From NCBI RefSeq assembly GCF_014204795.1, contig NZ_JACHMB010000001.1, forward strand, positions 12,738,501 through 12,802,500: a stretch of 64,000 bases of DNA. Reading direction: 5' to 3'. Position 1 is the stretch's first letter. The number at the start of each line of letters is the position of its first letter. This document shows positions 35,674-44,403 of this stretch, in pieces. A program made the translations under genes and the position numbers. Source of the stretch: Nonomuraea jabiensis (GTDB lineage Bacteria > Actinomycetota > Actinomycetes > Streptosporangiales > Streptosporangiaceae). The notes below the pieces were generated by a model, which was not told where the DNA came from, did no database searches, and worked only from the letters and a program-made list of their open reading frames with translations.

Positions 35674-36423
35674 GTGAACGGTGGTGTGAAGATCAGGGAG
35701 TTGCGGGAGATCGACGAGTTCAAGGAGGTCTACCGGCTCTTCGACGACATCTGGCACCCGGCGCCGCACAACCCGCCCGTGACGATCGAGCTGATGATCG
35801 GCTTCGCGCACACGGGCAACTACGTGGCGGGCGCGTACGACGAGGACGGCACGCTCGTGGGCGCCTCGGTCGGGTTCAGGGCCGCGGGCCGGACGCTGCA
35901 CTCGCACGTGACCGGCGCCGTCATCGGCAGGGGCATCGGCCGCGCGCTCAAGTCGCACCAGCGCGAGTGGTGCCTGAAGCAGGGGCTGGACCGGATCACC
36001 TGGACGTTCGACCCCCTCGTACGCAGGAACGCGCGGTTCAACCTGGTCAAGCTGGGCGCCATGCCGGAGGAGTACCTGGAGAACTTCTACGGGAAGATGG
36101 CCGACGCGATCAACGAGGGGGACGCGTCGGACCGGCTGCTGGCCGTGTGGCGCCTGACCGAAACGGCGGAACCCGGCGAACCACCCGCCGCCGAAACGCT
36201 CCTGTCGGACGAGGGCGGCCGGCCCGTGACCAAGGAGGCGCGGGGCGGCACGGTGCTCGTGGGGACGCCGGCGGACGTCGAGCGGCTGCGGCGCGAGGAT
36301 CCGGCGGCGGCCGCGGCGTGGCGGCTGGCCGTGCGTGACACGCTTGGCCGGCTCATCAAGGCAGGCTGGCGGGTCGTGGGTTTCACCGAACGCGGAGAAT
36401 ACGTGATCTCGCAGGTTAACTAG
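35674..36423 (+). CDS. COG3375-type GNAT-like acetyltransferase
   Basis: The 249-aa protein has a GNAT-like fold with LVGASVGFRAAGRTLHSHVTG, read around residues 60-80, then GRGIGRALKSHQREWCLKQG (acetyl-CoA loop) and the diagnostic TWTFDPLVRRNARFNLVKLGA around residues 109-129. COG3375 proteins are predicted acetyltransferases without a proven substrate. The C-terminal about 90 residues form a separate small alpha/beta region. GTG 35674 directly abuts GGAGAG, so GTG 35686 (VKIRELRE) is an alternative start. The 15-bp minisatellite occupies its upstream region. Confidence 0.8.
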   Translation: MNGGVKIRELREIDEFKEVYRLFDDIWHPAPHNPPVTIELMIGFAHTGNYVAGAYDEDGTLVGASVGFRAAGRTLHSHVTGAVIGRGIGRALKSHQREWCLKQGLDRITWTFDPLVRRNARFNLVKLGAMPEEYLENFYGKMADAINEGDASDRLLAVWRLTETAEPGEPPAAETLLSDEGGRPVTKEARGGTVLVGTPADVERLRREDPAAAAAWRLAVRDTLGRLIKAGWRVVGFTERGEYVISQVN

Positions 36424-36489
36424 GTATTCCACCAGAGTTTCCGGTCTCTGTAATGTGGCGGCTAGGCAACGCTTAGCAAGGAGATTCGC

Positions 36490-37920
36490 ATGGCGGAGTT
36501 CACCCCGACCGTTCCTGCGCGAGTCCTACCGTCCGTCACCGTCCGCGACCTGCCCGACCCACCCCGATCGACCTGGCGCATCATCGGCCCGGGGCTGGTC
36601 GGCGCGGGTGTGGGGCTGGCGTCGGGCGAATTCATTCTCTGGCCGTACATCGCCTCCCAAGTCGGGCTCATCTTCGTCTGGGGAGCCGCGATCGGCATCA
36701 TCACGCAGTGGTTCCTGAACATGGAGATCGAGCGTTACACTCTGGCCACCGGCGAGACCGCGCTCACCGGCTTCAGCCGGATGTGGAAACACTGGGGCCT
36801 GGTCTTCGTGGTGATGACGCTCTGCTCGAACCTGTGGCCCGGCTGGGTCACCACGTCCGCGACGATGGTGACGTACCTGACCGGGTCGGGCGCGGGCAGC
36901 GTGCGGTGGATCGCCATCGGCATGCTCGTCGTCATCGCGCTGGGCCTGACGCTGGCGCCGGTGATCTACACCGCGCTCGAACGGGTCATCTTCGTGAAGA
37001 TCATCCTGGTGGCCACGCTGATCCTGGTCGCCGTCCTGTTCGCGATCAACGCGGACAGCTGGGTCCAGCTCGGCAAGGGCCTGACCGTGGGCGCCGGGTT
37101 CCCGGTGCCGCCGCTGGAGTTCTCGGTGCTGATGGGCGCCATCGCCTACGCCGGCGCGGGCGGCGGCCAGAACCTCTGCCAGAGCAACTGGATCCGCGAC
37201 AAGGGCTTCGGCATGGGCCAGTACGTGCCGCGCCTGGTCAGCCCGGTGACCGGCCAGGAGGAGGCGGCCGCCTCGACCGGCTTCCAGTTCGCGCCCACCA
37301 AGGAGAACCTGGCGCGCTGGCGGCAGTGGTGGCGCTTCGCGAACATCGAGCAGGCCTGGACGTTCGCCATGGTGTCGTTCGTGACGATCGCGTTCATGTC
37401 GATGCTGGCCTACTCCACCGTGTTCGGCCGGGAGGGGCTGGCCAACAGCATCCAGTTCCTGCAGGTCGAGGGCCAGGTGCTGCAGGAGGTCGTCGGGCCG
37501 TGGTTCGGCGTGCTGTTCTGGGTGATCGGGGCGCTGGCGCTGTTCGCCTCCGCCATGGGCATCGTCGACTACACCTCGCGGCTGGCCTCCGACACGATCA
37601 AGACGGTCTACCTGCGTGACAAGCCCGTCTCGGTGAACCGCGTCTACTTCTACACCGTCTGGGCGATGGCGCTGATCGGGATCGCGGTCCTGCTGGCGGG
37701 CTTCGACCAGCCGCTCATCCTGCTGGTGTTCTCGGCGTGCTTCGCGGCCGTGATGATGTTCGTGTACTCGATCCTGCTGATCATCCTCAACCGGCGGTCG
37801 CTGCCCGAGCCCATCAAGGTGCGCTCGTACCGGCTCGGCGCGCTGATCTGGTCGGTGGCGTTCTTCGGCACGCTGACCGTGCTGGTCGTCATCCAGCAGG
37901 CGCAGAAGCTGTTCGGCTGA
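36490..37920 (+). CDS. Nramp-like transporter with altered metal-site motifs
   Basis: The 476-aa protein has about 11-12 transmembrane helices in the Nramp (SLC11, LeuT-fold) arrangement, beginning IIGPGLVGAGVGLASGEFILW. In classical Nramps helix 1 carries DPGN and helix 6 carries MPH. Here the helix 1 position reads ASGE, and the helix 6 region reads AYAGAGGGQNLCQSNW, so the usual Mn/Fe ligands are replaced. A long loop with PVTGQEEAAASTG follows. AAGGAG lies 6 nt before ATG 36490. It is likely still a transporter, but substrate and ion coupling may differ from MntH. Confidence 0.8.
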   Translation: MAEFTPTVPARVLPSVTVRDLPDPPRSTWRIIGPGLVGAGVGLASGEFILWPYIASQVGLIFVWGAAIGIITQWFLNMEIERYTLATGETALTGFSRMWKHWGLVFVVMTLCSNLWPGWVTTSATMVTYLTGSGAGSVRWIAIGMLVVIALGLTLAPVIYTALERVIFVKIILVATLILVAVLFAINADSWVQLGKGLTVGAGFPVPPLEFSVLMGAIAYAGAGGGQNLCQSNWIRDKGFGMGQYVPRLVSPVTGQEEAAASTGFQFAPTKENLARWRQWWRFANIEQAWTFAMVSFVTIAFMSMLAYSTVFGREGLANSIQFLQVEGQVLQEVVGPWFGVLFWVIGALALFASAMGIVDYTSRLASDTIKTVYLRDKPVSVNRVYFYTVWAMALIGIAVLLAGFDQPLILLVFSACFAAVMMFVYSILLIILNRRSLPEPIKVRSYRLGALIWSVAFFGTLTVLVVIQQAQKLFG

Positions 37921-37947
37921 TCGCAGGGGAGCGACCTGCCCCGGAAG

Positions 37948-37978
37948 TTGACCTCAACCTCACTTGAGGTTACAGACT
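37948..37978 (+). promoter_or_regulatory. Promoter with SoxR box
   Basis: CCTCAACCTCACTTGAGG (37952-37969) matches the SoxR consensus CCTCAAG-N4-CTTGAGG at nearly every symmetric position. It sits between TTGACC (37948-37953) and a weak -10 CAGACT (37973-37978), a 19-bp spacer typical of MerR-family promoters. Transcription would begin about at the ATG (37986), giving a leaderless mRNA. Confidence 0.7.
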
Positions 37979-37985
37979 CGGCCGC

Positions 37986-39785
37986 ATGAACGTGATAGAG
38001 GTGACGAGGTTCGGCGGTCCCGAGGTGCTGGAGGTCCGGCAGGCGCCGGAGCCGGAGGCCGGCCCGGGGCAGGTGCTCATCGGCGTGTCGGCGGTGGACG
38101 TGATGTCGCTGGACGCGCAGTTGCGGACCGGGTGGGGGCAGGAGTGGTTTCCCGGCGAGCCACCGTTCGTGCCCGGCACCGGCGTGGCCGGGCGGGTGCT
38201 GTCGGCAGGCGACGGGGTGGACGAGGCATGGGTGGGGCGGCGCGTGGCCGCGTTCCTGCCGGGCGGCGGCGCGTACGCCGAGCGGGTCGTGGCCGACGTC
38301 GAGACGGTCGTCGCGGTGCCGGACGAGGTGCCCCTGTGGCGGGCGGCCGCGCTGATCCAGGTCGGACCCGCGGCCCTGAGCCTGGTGGAGGCGGCCGAGC
38401 TGAAGCCCGGGACGCGGGTGCTGGTCACGGGGGCCGGCGGGGCGCTGGGGCTGCCGATCGTGCGGCTGGCGAGCGCGGCGGGGGCCCAGGTGACGGCCGC
38501 CGCCCGTGGCGCGGCGAAGCGGGCCGCGGCCCTGGACATGGGCGCGGCGCGGGCCGTCGGCTACGACGAGCTCGGCGGGCCCTTCGACGTGGTGTTCGAC
38601 GGGGTCGGCGGGGAGGTCGGCGGCGCCGCGTACGAGCTGGTCGAGCCCGGCGGCACGTTCTTCGCCTACGGCGTGCCCAGCGGCTCGACCGCCCGGATCG
38701 AGCCCGGGGGCGCGCGGGTGGTGGGCATGGAGCAGGTCCAGTTCGCCCCGGACGAGTTCCGGCGGCTGGCCCGGCAGGCCCTGGAGCACGACACCCTCAC
38801 GACCGTCGTGGGACTGGCCGTGCCGCTGGAACGGGCGCACGAGGCCCACGCCGCCCTGGAAAGCCGCGAGCTGGTCGGCAAGGCGGTCCTGCTGGTCACC
38901 GCCCAGGCCGCCCGCTACCACGCCCACGGCGGCCCGGAGGTGCTGGCTCTGGAGGAGATCCCGCTCCCCCAGCCCGGCCCGGGACAGGTGCGGGTCGCGG
39001 TCAGGGCGGCCGGGGTCAACCCCATCGACTGGAAGATCCGCAGCGGCCTCATGGGCGCGCCCCTCGGCGAGCCTCAGGGCACCGGGCTCGAACTGGCCGG
39101 GACGATCGACGCCCTCGGCCCCGGGGTGAGCGAGTGGCGGCTCGGGGATCCGGTGTTCGGGCAGGTCAAGGGAGGGGCCGCCGCCACGCACGCGATCGCG
39201 GAGGCGAGCCTGCTGACGGCCAAGCCGGACGATCTGACGTACGAGGAGGCCGCCGCGCTGCCCGTCGCCGTCGAGACGGCCCGGCGGGCGCTGGCCGCGC
39301 TGGGCCTGGAGGAGGGCCAGACGCTGCTGATCCACGCGGTCGCGGGCGGCGTCGGGCTGGCCGCCGCGCAGCTCGCCCTCGCCGCGGGCGCCCGGGTCGT
39401 CGGCACGGCCGGCGAGCGCCATCACACCTTCCTGCGCGGCCTCGGCGTCCACCCGGTCACGTACGGCGAGGGCCTGGAGGAGCGCCTTCCCGGCCCCGTC
39501 GACCGGGTGCTGGACGCCTCGGGGAGAGGCGAGCTGGAGCTGTCGGTGAAGCTGGCCGGCGACCCCGCCAACGTGATCAGCATCGCCGACCGGGCCGGCG
39601 CGGCCAGGCTCGGCGTGCGCTTCACCTCCGGTGGCGTGAAAGGACCGGTGGACCACCGGAACGTACGGATCCCCGTCGCGGAGTCGTTCCCCCTGGAGCG
39701 GATCGCCGACGCGCACCGGCGCAGCGAGGACGGCCACTTCCTGGGCAAGATCGTGGTGAACACGGAAGGGACCTTGCCGCGATAG
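37986..39785 (+). CDS. Tandem fusion of two zinc-independent quinone oxidoreductases (MDR family)
   Basis: The 599-aa protein contains two complete medium-chain dehydrogenase/reductase units. The first (about 1-307) opens NVIEVTRFGGPEVLEV, has the NADPH motif LVTGAGGALGLPIVRLA, and closes with the usual GKAVLLVT. The second (about 312-599) opens RYHAHGGPEVLALEEIP, has HAVAGGVGLAAAQLALA, and closes GKIVVNTEG. Neither has structural or catalytic zinc ligands, as in QOR/zeta-crystallin. The reading frame is continuous and the linker is only about four residues. A SoxR-type promoter upstream suggests induction by redox-active compounds, which matches the known SoxR control of quinone oxidoreductases in Streptomyces. 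Confidence 0.88.
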   Translation: MNVIEVTRFGGPEVLEVRQAPEPEAGPGQVLIGVSAVDVMSLDAQLRTGWGQEWFPGEPPFVPGTGVAGRVLSAGDGVDEAWVGRRVAAFLPGGGAYAERVVADVETVVAVPDEVPLWRAAALIQVGPAALSLVEAAELKPGTRVLVTGAGGALGLPIVRLASAAGAQVTAAARGAAKRAAALDMGAARAVGYDELGGPFDVVFDGVGGEVGGAAYELVEPGGTFFAYGVPSGSTARIEPGGARVVGMEQVQFAPDEFRRLARQALEHDTLTTVVGLAVPLERAHEAHAALESRELVGKAVLLVTAQAARYHAHGGPEVLALEEIPLPQPGPGQVRVAVRAAGVNPIDWKIRSGLMGAPLGEPQGTGLELAGTIDALGPGVSEWRLGDPVFGQVKGGAAATHAIAEASLLTAKPDDLTYEEAAALPVAVETARRALAALGLEEGQTLLIHAVAGGVGLAAAQLALAAGARVVGTAGERHHTFLRGLGVHPVTYGEGLEERLPGPVDRVLDASGRGELELSVKLAGDPANVISIADRAGAARLGVRFTSGGVKGPVDHRNVRIPVAESFPLERIADAHRRSEDGHFLGKIVVNTEGTLPR

Positions 39786-39803
39786 CACGGCACACTGGTC
39801 TCC

Positions 39804-40760
39804 ATGCTGGAAACCTCGGCCCGCCTGCTGAAGCTCCTGTCCCTCCTCCAAGCGCGCCGGGACTGGACCGGCCCCGAGCTGTCGTCCCGGCTCGGGGTCT
39901 CCACCAGGACGATCCGCAACGACGTCGAGCGCCTGCGCACGCTCGGCTATCCCGTGCACGCCACGCCCGGGGTCGCGGGCGGCTACCGGCTGGGGGCCGG
40001 GGCCGCGCTGCCGCCGCTGCTGCTCGACGACGAGGAGGCCGTCGCGGTGGCGGTCGGGCTCGGCCGGGCGGCCGGGGGCGGCGTCGAGGGCATCGAGGAG
40101 ACCTCCGTGCGCGCCCTGGCCAAGCTGGAGCAGGTCCTCCCGTCCCGGCTGCGCCGCCGGGTGAACGCCCTCAACACCTACACCGTGCAGATCCCGGGCG
40201 ACACCCCGGCCGTACCCCCCGAGGTGCTGACCACGATCGCGAACGCGGCCCGCGACCACGAGCGGCTGCGCTTCGACTACACCGGCCACGACGGCGCGAC
40301 GGCCGTGCGGAACGTGGAGCCGCACCGCCTGGTCCACCGGCGCGGCCGCTGGTACCTCCTGGGGTACGACGTCGAGCGGCAGGGCTGGCGCACGTTCCGG
40401 GTGGACCGGGTGCGCCCGCGCACTCCGGCCGGGCCCAGGTTCACCCCGCGCGAGCTGCCGGAGGGCGGCGACGTGGCGGCGTACGTGGAGAAGGGCGTCA
40501 ACACGGCGACGTGGCGCCACCGGGCCACGGTGCTGGCGCACGCCCCGGCCGACCGGCTGGCCCACCTGCCGCTCGGGCTGGAGGTGGAGCCGGTGGACGA
40601 GGCCACCAGCCTGGTCAGGCTGGGCGGCGACGACCCGGACAGCATGGCCGTGTGGATCGGGTTCCTGGGCGTGGACTTCGAGGTGCTCGACCCGCCCGAG
40701 CTGGCCGAGGCCGTGCTGAGGCTCTCCGAGCGCTACCGGCGGGCGGTCAGCGAACGGTAG
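39804..40760 (+). CDS. WYL-domain transcriptional regulator (YafY/PafC type)
   Basis: The 318-aa protein has an N-terminal HTH_11/DeoR-like winged helix (LLKLLSLLQARRDWTGPELSSRLGV and the recognition helix STRTIRNDVERLRTLG). A WYL domain follows around residues 145-210 (LRFDYTGHDG, HRLVHRRGRWYLLGYD) and then the WCX C-terminal extension. WYL regulators sense nucleic acids or small ligands. It starts 18 bp after the twin oxidoreductase stop on the same strand and may be co-transcribed with it. Confidence 0.9.
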   Translation: MLETSARLLKLLSLLQARRDWTGPELSSRLGVSTRTIRNDVERLRTLGYPVHATPGVAGGYRLGAGAALPPLLLDDEEAVAVAVGLGRAAGGGVEGIEETSVRALAKLEQVLPSRLRRRVNALNTYTVQIPGDTPAVPPEVLTTIANAARDHERLRFDYTGHDGATAVRNVEPHRLVHRRGRWYLLGYDVERQGWRTFRVDRVRPRTPAGPRFTPRELPEGGDVAAYVEKGVNTATWRHRATVLAHAPADRLAHLPLGLEVEPVDEATSLVRLGGDDPDSMAVWIGFLGVDFEVLDPPELAEAVLRLSERYRRAVSER

Positions 40761-40795
40761 GGCCGCGGTCAGCGGGCGGCCCCAGGCTCGACCGC

Positions 40796-41917
40796 ATGAA
40801 CAACATGACGCGAGTGGCGGGCGGCAAGGACGACTTCCAGCTCGTGCACCACCTCACGCTCAAGGGCAGCCAGTTCGAGATCGGCAGGGCGCTGACCGAA
40901 GAGGCACGCCGGCTGGGCTGGGCCCCCACGCCGGCCGACCCGGCGGTGAACCGGGCCCGCAGGACGTGGTTCGAGCGGCACTGGCCGCAGCACCACGCCC
41001 GCATGGACGGCGCGGCGGCGGTCCTCGGCCTCGACCCCGACCAGGACGACCTGGCCCTCGACGGGCTGAACTACGTCCCCGAGGGCTCCGGCTGCTCGGC
41101 CCTGTGGATCCCGCCGTCGGCCGCCGCGGACGGCCACGGCCGGATAGGCCGCAACTACGACTTCTTCCCCCTGACCACCAGCGAGGTGATGGGCACCGCG
41201 CCCAGGCCGGGCGAGCTGCCGATGGCCTCGCGCCCCTACGTGATCACGACGGTGCCCGACGAGGGGCTCGCCTCCACCGTGATCACCATGTCGGCCCTGG
41301 ACGGCTGCATGGACGGCGTCAACTCGGCCGGCCTGGCGGTCACGCTGCTGGTGGCCGACTTCGAGCGCGCCGCGCCGCCGGAGCGCGTCTCGCCGCAGGT
41401 CGGGGTGGGGAGCGTGCAGCTGCCCAGGTTCCTGGTCGACACCTGCGAGAACGTCGAGCAGGCCAAGCAGGCGCTCCTGGGCGCCAAGCAGTACGACCAC
41501 GGCCTGTCCCTGCACTACCTGGTGGCCGACGCGAACGGGCGGGCGTTCGTGTGGGAGCGTGGCAGGGACGGCAGCGAGCACATCGTCGAGCTCGGCGACG
41601 GCCCGCTCTGCGTCACCAACCACCTGCTGCACCGCCACCCCGACCCGACGAAGCTGCCCGCGGACAGCCCGGGCAGCTTCGGGACCTACGAGCGGCTGCG
41701 CACGCTGTACGAGCGCAGCAAGGGCGTCACCGTGTCACCGCGGGACCTGCGCGACCACCTGCGCGCGGTCCGGCAGGCCGAGGATCCGGCCCTGCCGTTC
41801 CGCACGTTGTGGACGACCGTCTTCGACACCGCCGACCGCACCCTGTCGGCCCGCTTCTACCTGGGAGACGGCCGCGGCTACAGCGAGGAGCTGGTGTTTC
41901 ACCCCTCCGACAGGTAG
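40796..41917 (+). CDS. C45-family peptidase / linear amide C-N hydrolase
   Basis: The 373-aa protein resembles the acyl-CoA:6-APA acyltransferase (C45) group of Ntn hydrolases. The likely nucleophile Cys is in GSGCSALWIPP, followed by GRNYDFFPL, the strand motif seen after the Cys in this group. Later MDGVNSAGLAVTLLV and CVTNHLLH are also typical. Unlike choloylglycine hydrolases there is a long N-terminal helical part before the Cys, so self-cleavage, as in penicillin acyltransferase, is possible. No signal peptide is seen. Its 3' end overlaps the convergent acyl-CoA synthetase gene by 19 bp. Confidence 0.82.
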   Translation: MNNMTRVAGGKDDFQLVHHLTLKGSQFEIGRALTEEARRLGWAPTPADPAVNRARRTWFERHWPQHHARMDGAAAVLGLDPDQDDLALDGLNYVPEGSGCSALWIPPSAAADGHGRIGRNYDFFPLTTSEVMGTAPRPGELPMASRPYVITTVPDEGLASTVITMSALDGCMDGVNSAGLAVTLLVADFERAAPPERVSPQVGVGSVQLPRFLVDTCENVEQAKQALLGAKQYDHGLSLHYLVADANGRAFVWERGRDGSEHIVELGDGPLCVTNHLLHRHPDPTKLPADSPGSFGTYERLRTLYERSKGVTVSPRDLRDHLRAVRQAEDPALPFRTLWTTVFDTADRTLSARFYLGDGRGYSEELVFHPSDR

Positions 41918-43386
41918 TCCTCGCGGACCTTGGAGCGCGACAGCTTGCCCGTGGGCGTGCGCGGCAGCAGGGAGCGGTATTCGATCTCCTTCGGGTGCTT
42001 GAACCTGGCGATGCGCGGCCCGCAGTGCTCCAGCAGCTCGGCGGTGAGTCCGGGGCCGGGCGTGACCCCTGCGGCGGGCTGGACGAGGGCGACCACGTTG
42101 TGGCCCCACTCCTCGTCCGGCACCCCGATGACGGCCACGTCCGCCACCGCCGGGTGTTCGAGCAGGGCGGCCTCGATCTCGGCGGGGTAGATGTTGACCC
42201 CGCCGGAGACGATCAGGTCGGTGCGCCGGTCGCACAGGAACAGGTAGCCGTCCTCGTCCAGGTATCCGATGTCGCCCGGCGAGTACCACTCCCCCAGCAT
42301 GCTGGCGGCCGTCTTCTCCGGGTCCTTGCGGTACTCGAACGTGCCCATGGCCGACTTGACGTAGATCAGGCCGGGCTCGCCGGGCGGCAGCTCGGCGCCG
42401 TCCTCGTCCACGATCTTGGCCTCGAACGTGGGCGCCGGCCGCCCGACCGTGCCGGGCCTGGCCAGCCAGTCGTGCGGCTTGACCGCGAACGCGATCGCCG
42501 ACTCGGTGGAGCCGTAGTACTCGTACAGCACCGGCCCCCACCAGTCCATGATCTGCTGCTTGACCGCGACGGGGCAGGCGGCGGCGGTGTGGATGACCTG
42601 GCGCAGGCTCGACACGTCGTACTTGCCCCTGACCTCCTCCGGCAGCTGCAGCATGCGGTGGAACATGGTCGGCACCATCATCGCGTTGTTGACCCGGTAT
42701 CGCTCGACGAGCTCCAGGATCGTCACCGGCTCGAACTTGGGGGCGACGACCACGGCGTGCCCGAGGTGCAGCGCGAACTGGGTGTGCGCGCACGGCGCGG
42801 AGTGGTACATCGGCGAGGTCACCAGGTGGACGTCGTCGCCCGGCTTGAGGTCCACGACCTCGCCGAGGAACCACTGGTAGGCGGGCACCAGCTGCTCGGG
42901 TGCGACGCCCGGCAGCGGCCGCTGCACGCCCTTGGGGAAGCCGGTGGTGCCGGAGGTGTACCACATGACCGCCCCGGACGTCCGCTCGCCGGGCGCGCCG
43001 GTGGGCTGCCCTTCGGCCAGCCCCGCCGTGCCGATCTCCCCGCCGGGCACGGCGTGGTCCGGGCCGGTGACCACGATCTTGGCGTCGCAGTCGGCCAGGA
43101 TGTACGCCACCTCCGACGCCGTCAGGTGCCAGTTGATCGGCACGTAGTAGAGCCCGATCTGCGCGGTCGCCATGACCATGACGATGGCGTCGATGCCGTT
43201 GGGCAGCACGCCCGCCACCACGTCGCCGGTGCCGAGCCCGCGCGCCCTGAGGCCGTGCGAGACCCGGTTGACCCGGGCGAGCAGCTCGCCGTAGGACGTC
43301 CTCGTGCCGTCGGAGTCGATCACCGCGAGGCGGCCGGGGTCGGCGGCGGCGATGGCGTAGAAGCCGGGCAGCTGGCTGACGTCCAT
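41899..43386 (-). CDS. Acyl-CoA synthetase (FadD-like AMP ligase)
   Basis: The 495-aa adenylate-forming enzyme has the P-loop-like MWYTSGTTGFPKGV, the YEYYGSTESAIAF adenine-site motif, the hinge GDIGYLDEDGYLFLCDR and the C-terminal catalytic Lys in PTGKLSRSKVRE. It should activate a carboxylic acid to its CoA thioester. It is the last gene of a three-gene operon; its start ATG at 43386 directly follows the stop of the small acyl-CoA dehydrogenase. Together the three genes look like one beta-oxidation entry step for a branched, cyclic or steroid-type acid (inference from gene order). Confidence 0.92.
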   Translation of the reverse strand: MDVSQLPGFYAIAAADPGRLAVIDSDGTRTSYGELLARVNRVSHGLRARGLGTGDVVAGVLPNGIDAIVMVMATAQIGLYYVPINWHLTASEVAYILADCDAKIVVTGPDHAVPGGEIGTAGLAEGQPTGAPGERTSGAVMWYTSGTTGFPKGVQRPLPGVAPEQLVPAYQWFLGEVVDLKPGDDVHLVTSPMYHSAPCAHTQFALHLGHAVVVAPKFEPVTILELVERYRVNNAMMVPTMFHRMLQLPEEVRGKYDVSSLRQVIHTAAACPVAVKQQIMDWWGPVLYEYYGSTESAIAFAVKPHDWLARPGTVGRPAPTFEAKIVDEDGAELPPGEPGLIYVKSAMGTFEYRKDPEKTAASMLGEWYSPGDIGYLDEDGYLFLCDRRTDLIVSGGVNIYPAEIEAALLEHPAVADVAVIGVPDEEWGHNVVALVQPAAGVTPGPGLTAELLEHCGPRIARFKHPKEIEYRSLLPRTPTGKLSRSKVREDYLSEG

Positions 43387-44403
43387 TTAGAGCTCCAGCA
43401 GTTGCGCGAGGCGGGCGCGGTGGATGCGGGGCGGGCCGAGCAGCACCTCGTCCGCCTTGGCCCGCTTGTAGAACAGATGCGCGTCGTGCTCCCAGGTGAA
43501 ACCTATGCCGCCGTACAGCAGCAGGTGGTCGCGGGCCACCTCGAAGCAGGCGCGGCCGACGTACGCCTGGGCGAGGGCGGCGGCGCCGGGCAGCTCGTCC
43601 GGTGACTCGTCGGCGGCCCAGGCGGCGTACCTGACGATGGACTCGGCCTGTTCGAGCTTGCAGTGCATGTCGGCCAGCTTGTGCTTGACGCCCTGGTAGG
43701 AGCCGATGTACCGGCCGAAGGTGACGCGGATCTTGGCGTAGGCCACGATGGCGTCCAGCGCCGCCCGCATCACGCCGAGCTGCTCGGCCGCCAGCGCCAC
43801 GCACAGCAGGTCGCCGACGTCCGGCGCCGGCCCCAGCACGCGGGCGGGCGCGTCCTCCAGGACCACCCGCGCCTGGCCGCGCGTCGGGTCGAGCGTCTCC
43901 AGCGGGGTCCTGGTGACGCCGGGCCCGGCCAGCTCGACGGCGACCAGGACGTCGCCGTCGCCGCCGCGCGCGGGCGCCACCAGCACGTCGGCCTCCATGC
44001 CGCTGAGCACCTGCGCCGGCGTGCCGCGCACGGCCCCGCCGTCGAGGTCGACAGGGGTCTGGGCGAGGGTGGCCGTGGTGCGGCCCTCCGCGACGGCGGC
44101 GAGCAGTTCCTTGTCGGGGGCGCGGGTCAGGGCGATCGCAGCGAACGCGGTGGCCAGGAACGGGCCGGGCAGCAGGGCCGCGCCCGTCTCCTCCAGCGCG
44201 ACCGCGAGTTCGGCCAGGCCCGCGCCCGCGCCGCCGTACTCCTCCGGGATGATCAGGCCGGCCAGGCCCAGCTCGCCGTTGAGCCTGGCGTAGACCTGCG
44301 GGTCGTAGCCGTGCCGCGCCTTGGACAGCGGCGAGGCGGCGCCCAGGAAGGCGCGCACGGCCTCGCGCAGCTGCCGCTGCTCCTCATCGAGTACGAGCTT
44401 CAC
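43387..44403 (-). CDS. Acyl-CoA dehydrogenase, small (338 aa) subunit type
   Basis: The protein has the ACAD fold: N-terminal helices (MKLVLDEEQRQLREAVRAFLG), the IIPEEYGGAGAGLAELAV block, a beta domain, and the C-terminal helical part with GGIGFTWEHDAHLFYKRA. It is shorter than ordinary ACADs (about 380 aa) and lies next to a 397-aa ACAD, overlapping its stop by 4 bp. Such unequal adjacent pairs form alpha2beta2 enzymes acting on steroid side chains in mycobacteria (ChsE type). A heteromeric enzyme is therefore likely here. Confidence 0.9.
   Translation of the reverse strand: MKLVLDEEQRQLREAVRAFLGAASPLSKARHGYDPQVYARLNGELGLAGLIIPEEYGGAGAGLAELAVALEETGAALLPGPFLATAFAAIALTRAPDKELLAAVAEGRTTATLAQTPVDLDGGAVRGTPAQVLSGMEADVLVAPARGGDGDVLVAVELAGPGVTRTPLETLDPTRGQARVVLEDAPARVLGPAPDVGDLLCVALAAEQLGVMRAALDAIVAYAKIRVTFGRYIGSYQGVKHKLADMHCKLEQAESIVRYAAWAADESPDELPGAAALAQAYVGRACFEVARDHLLLYGGIGFTWEHDAHLFYKRAKADEVLLGPPRIHRARLAQLLEL

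Noticed and set aside
37964..40795. Long plus-strand frame leading into the C45 peptidase gene
   Set aside because: It is Gly/Arg/Ala simple sequence in the shadow of the twin oxidoreductase and WYL genes; the C45 protein starts at 40796.
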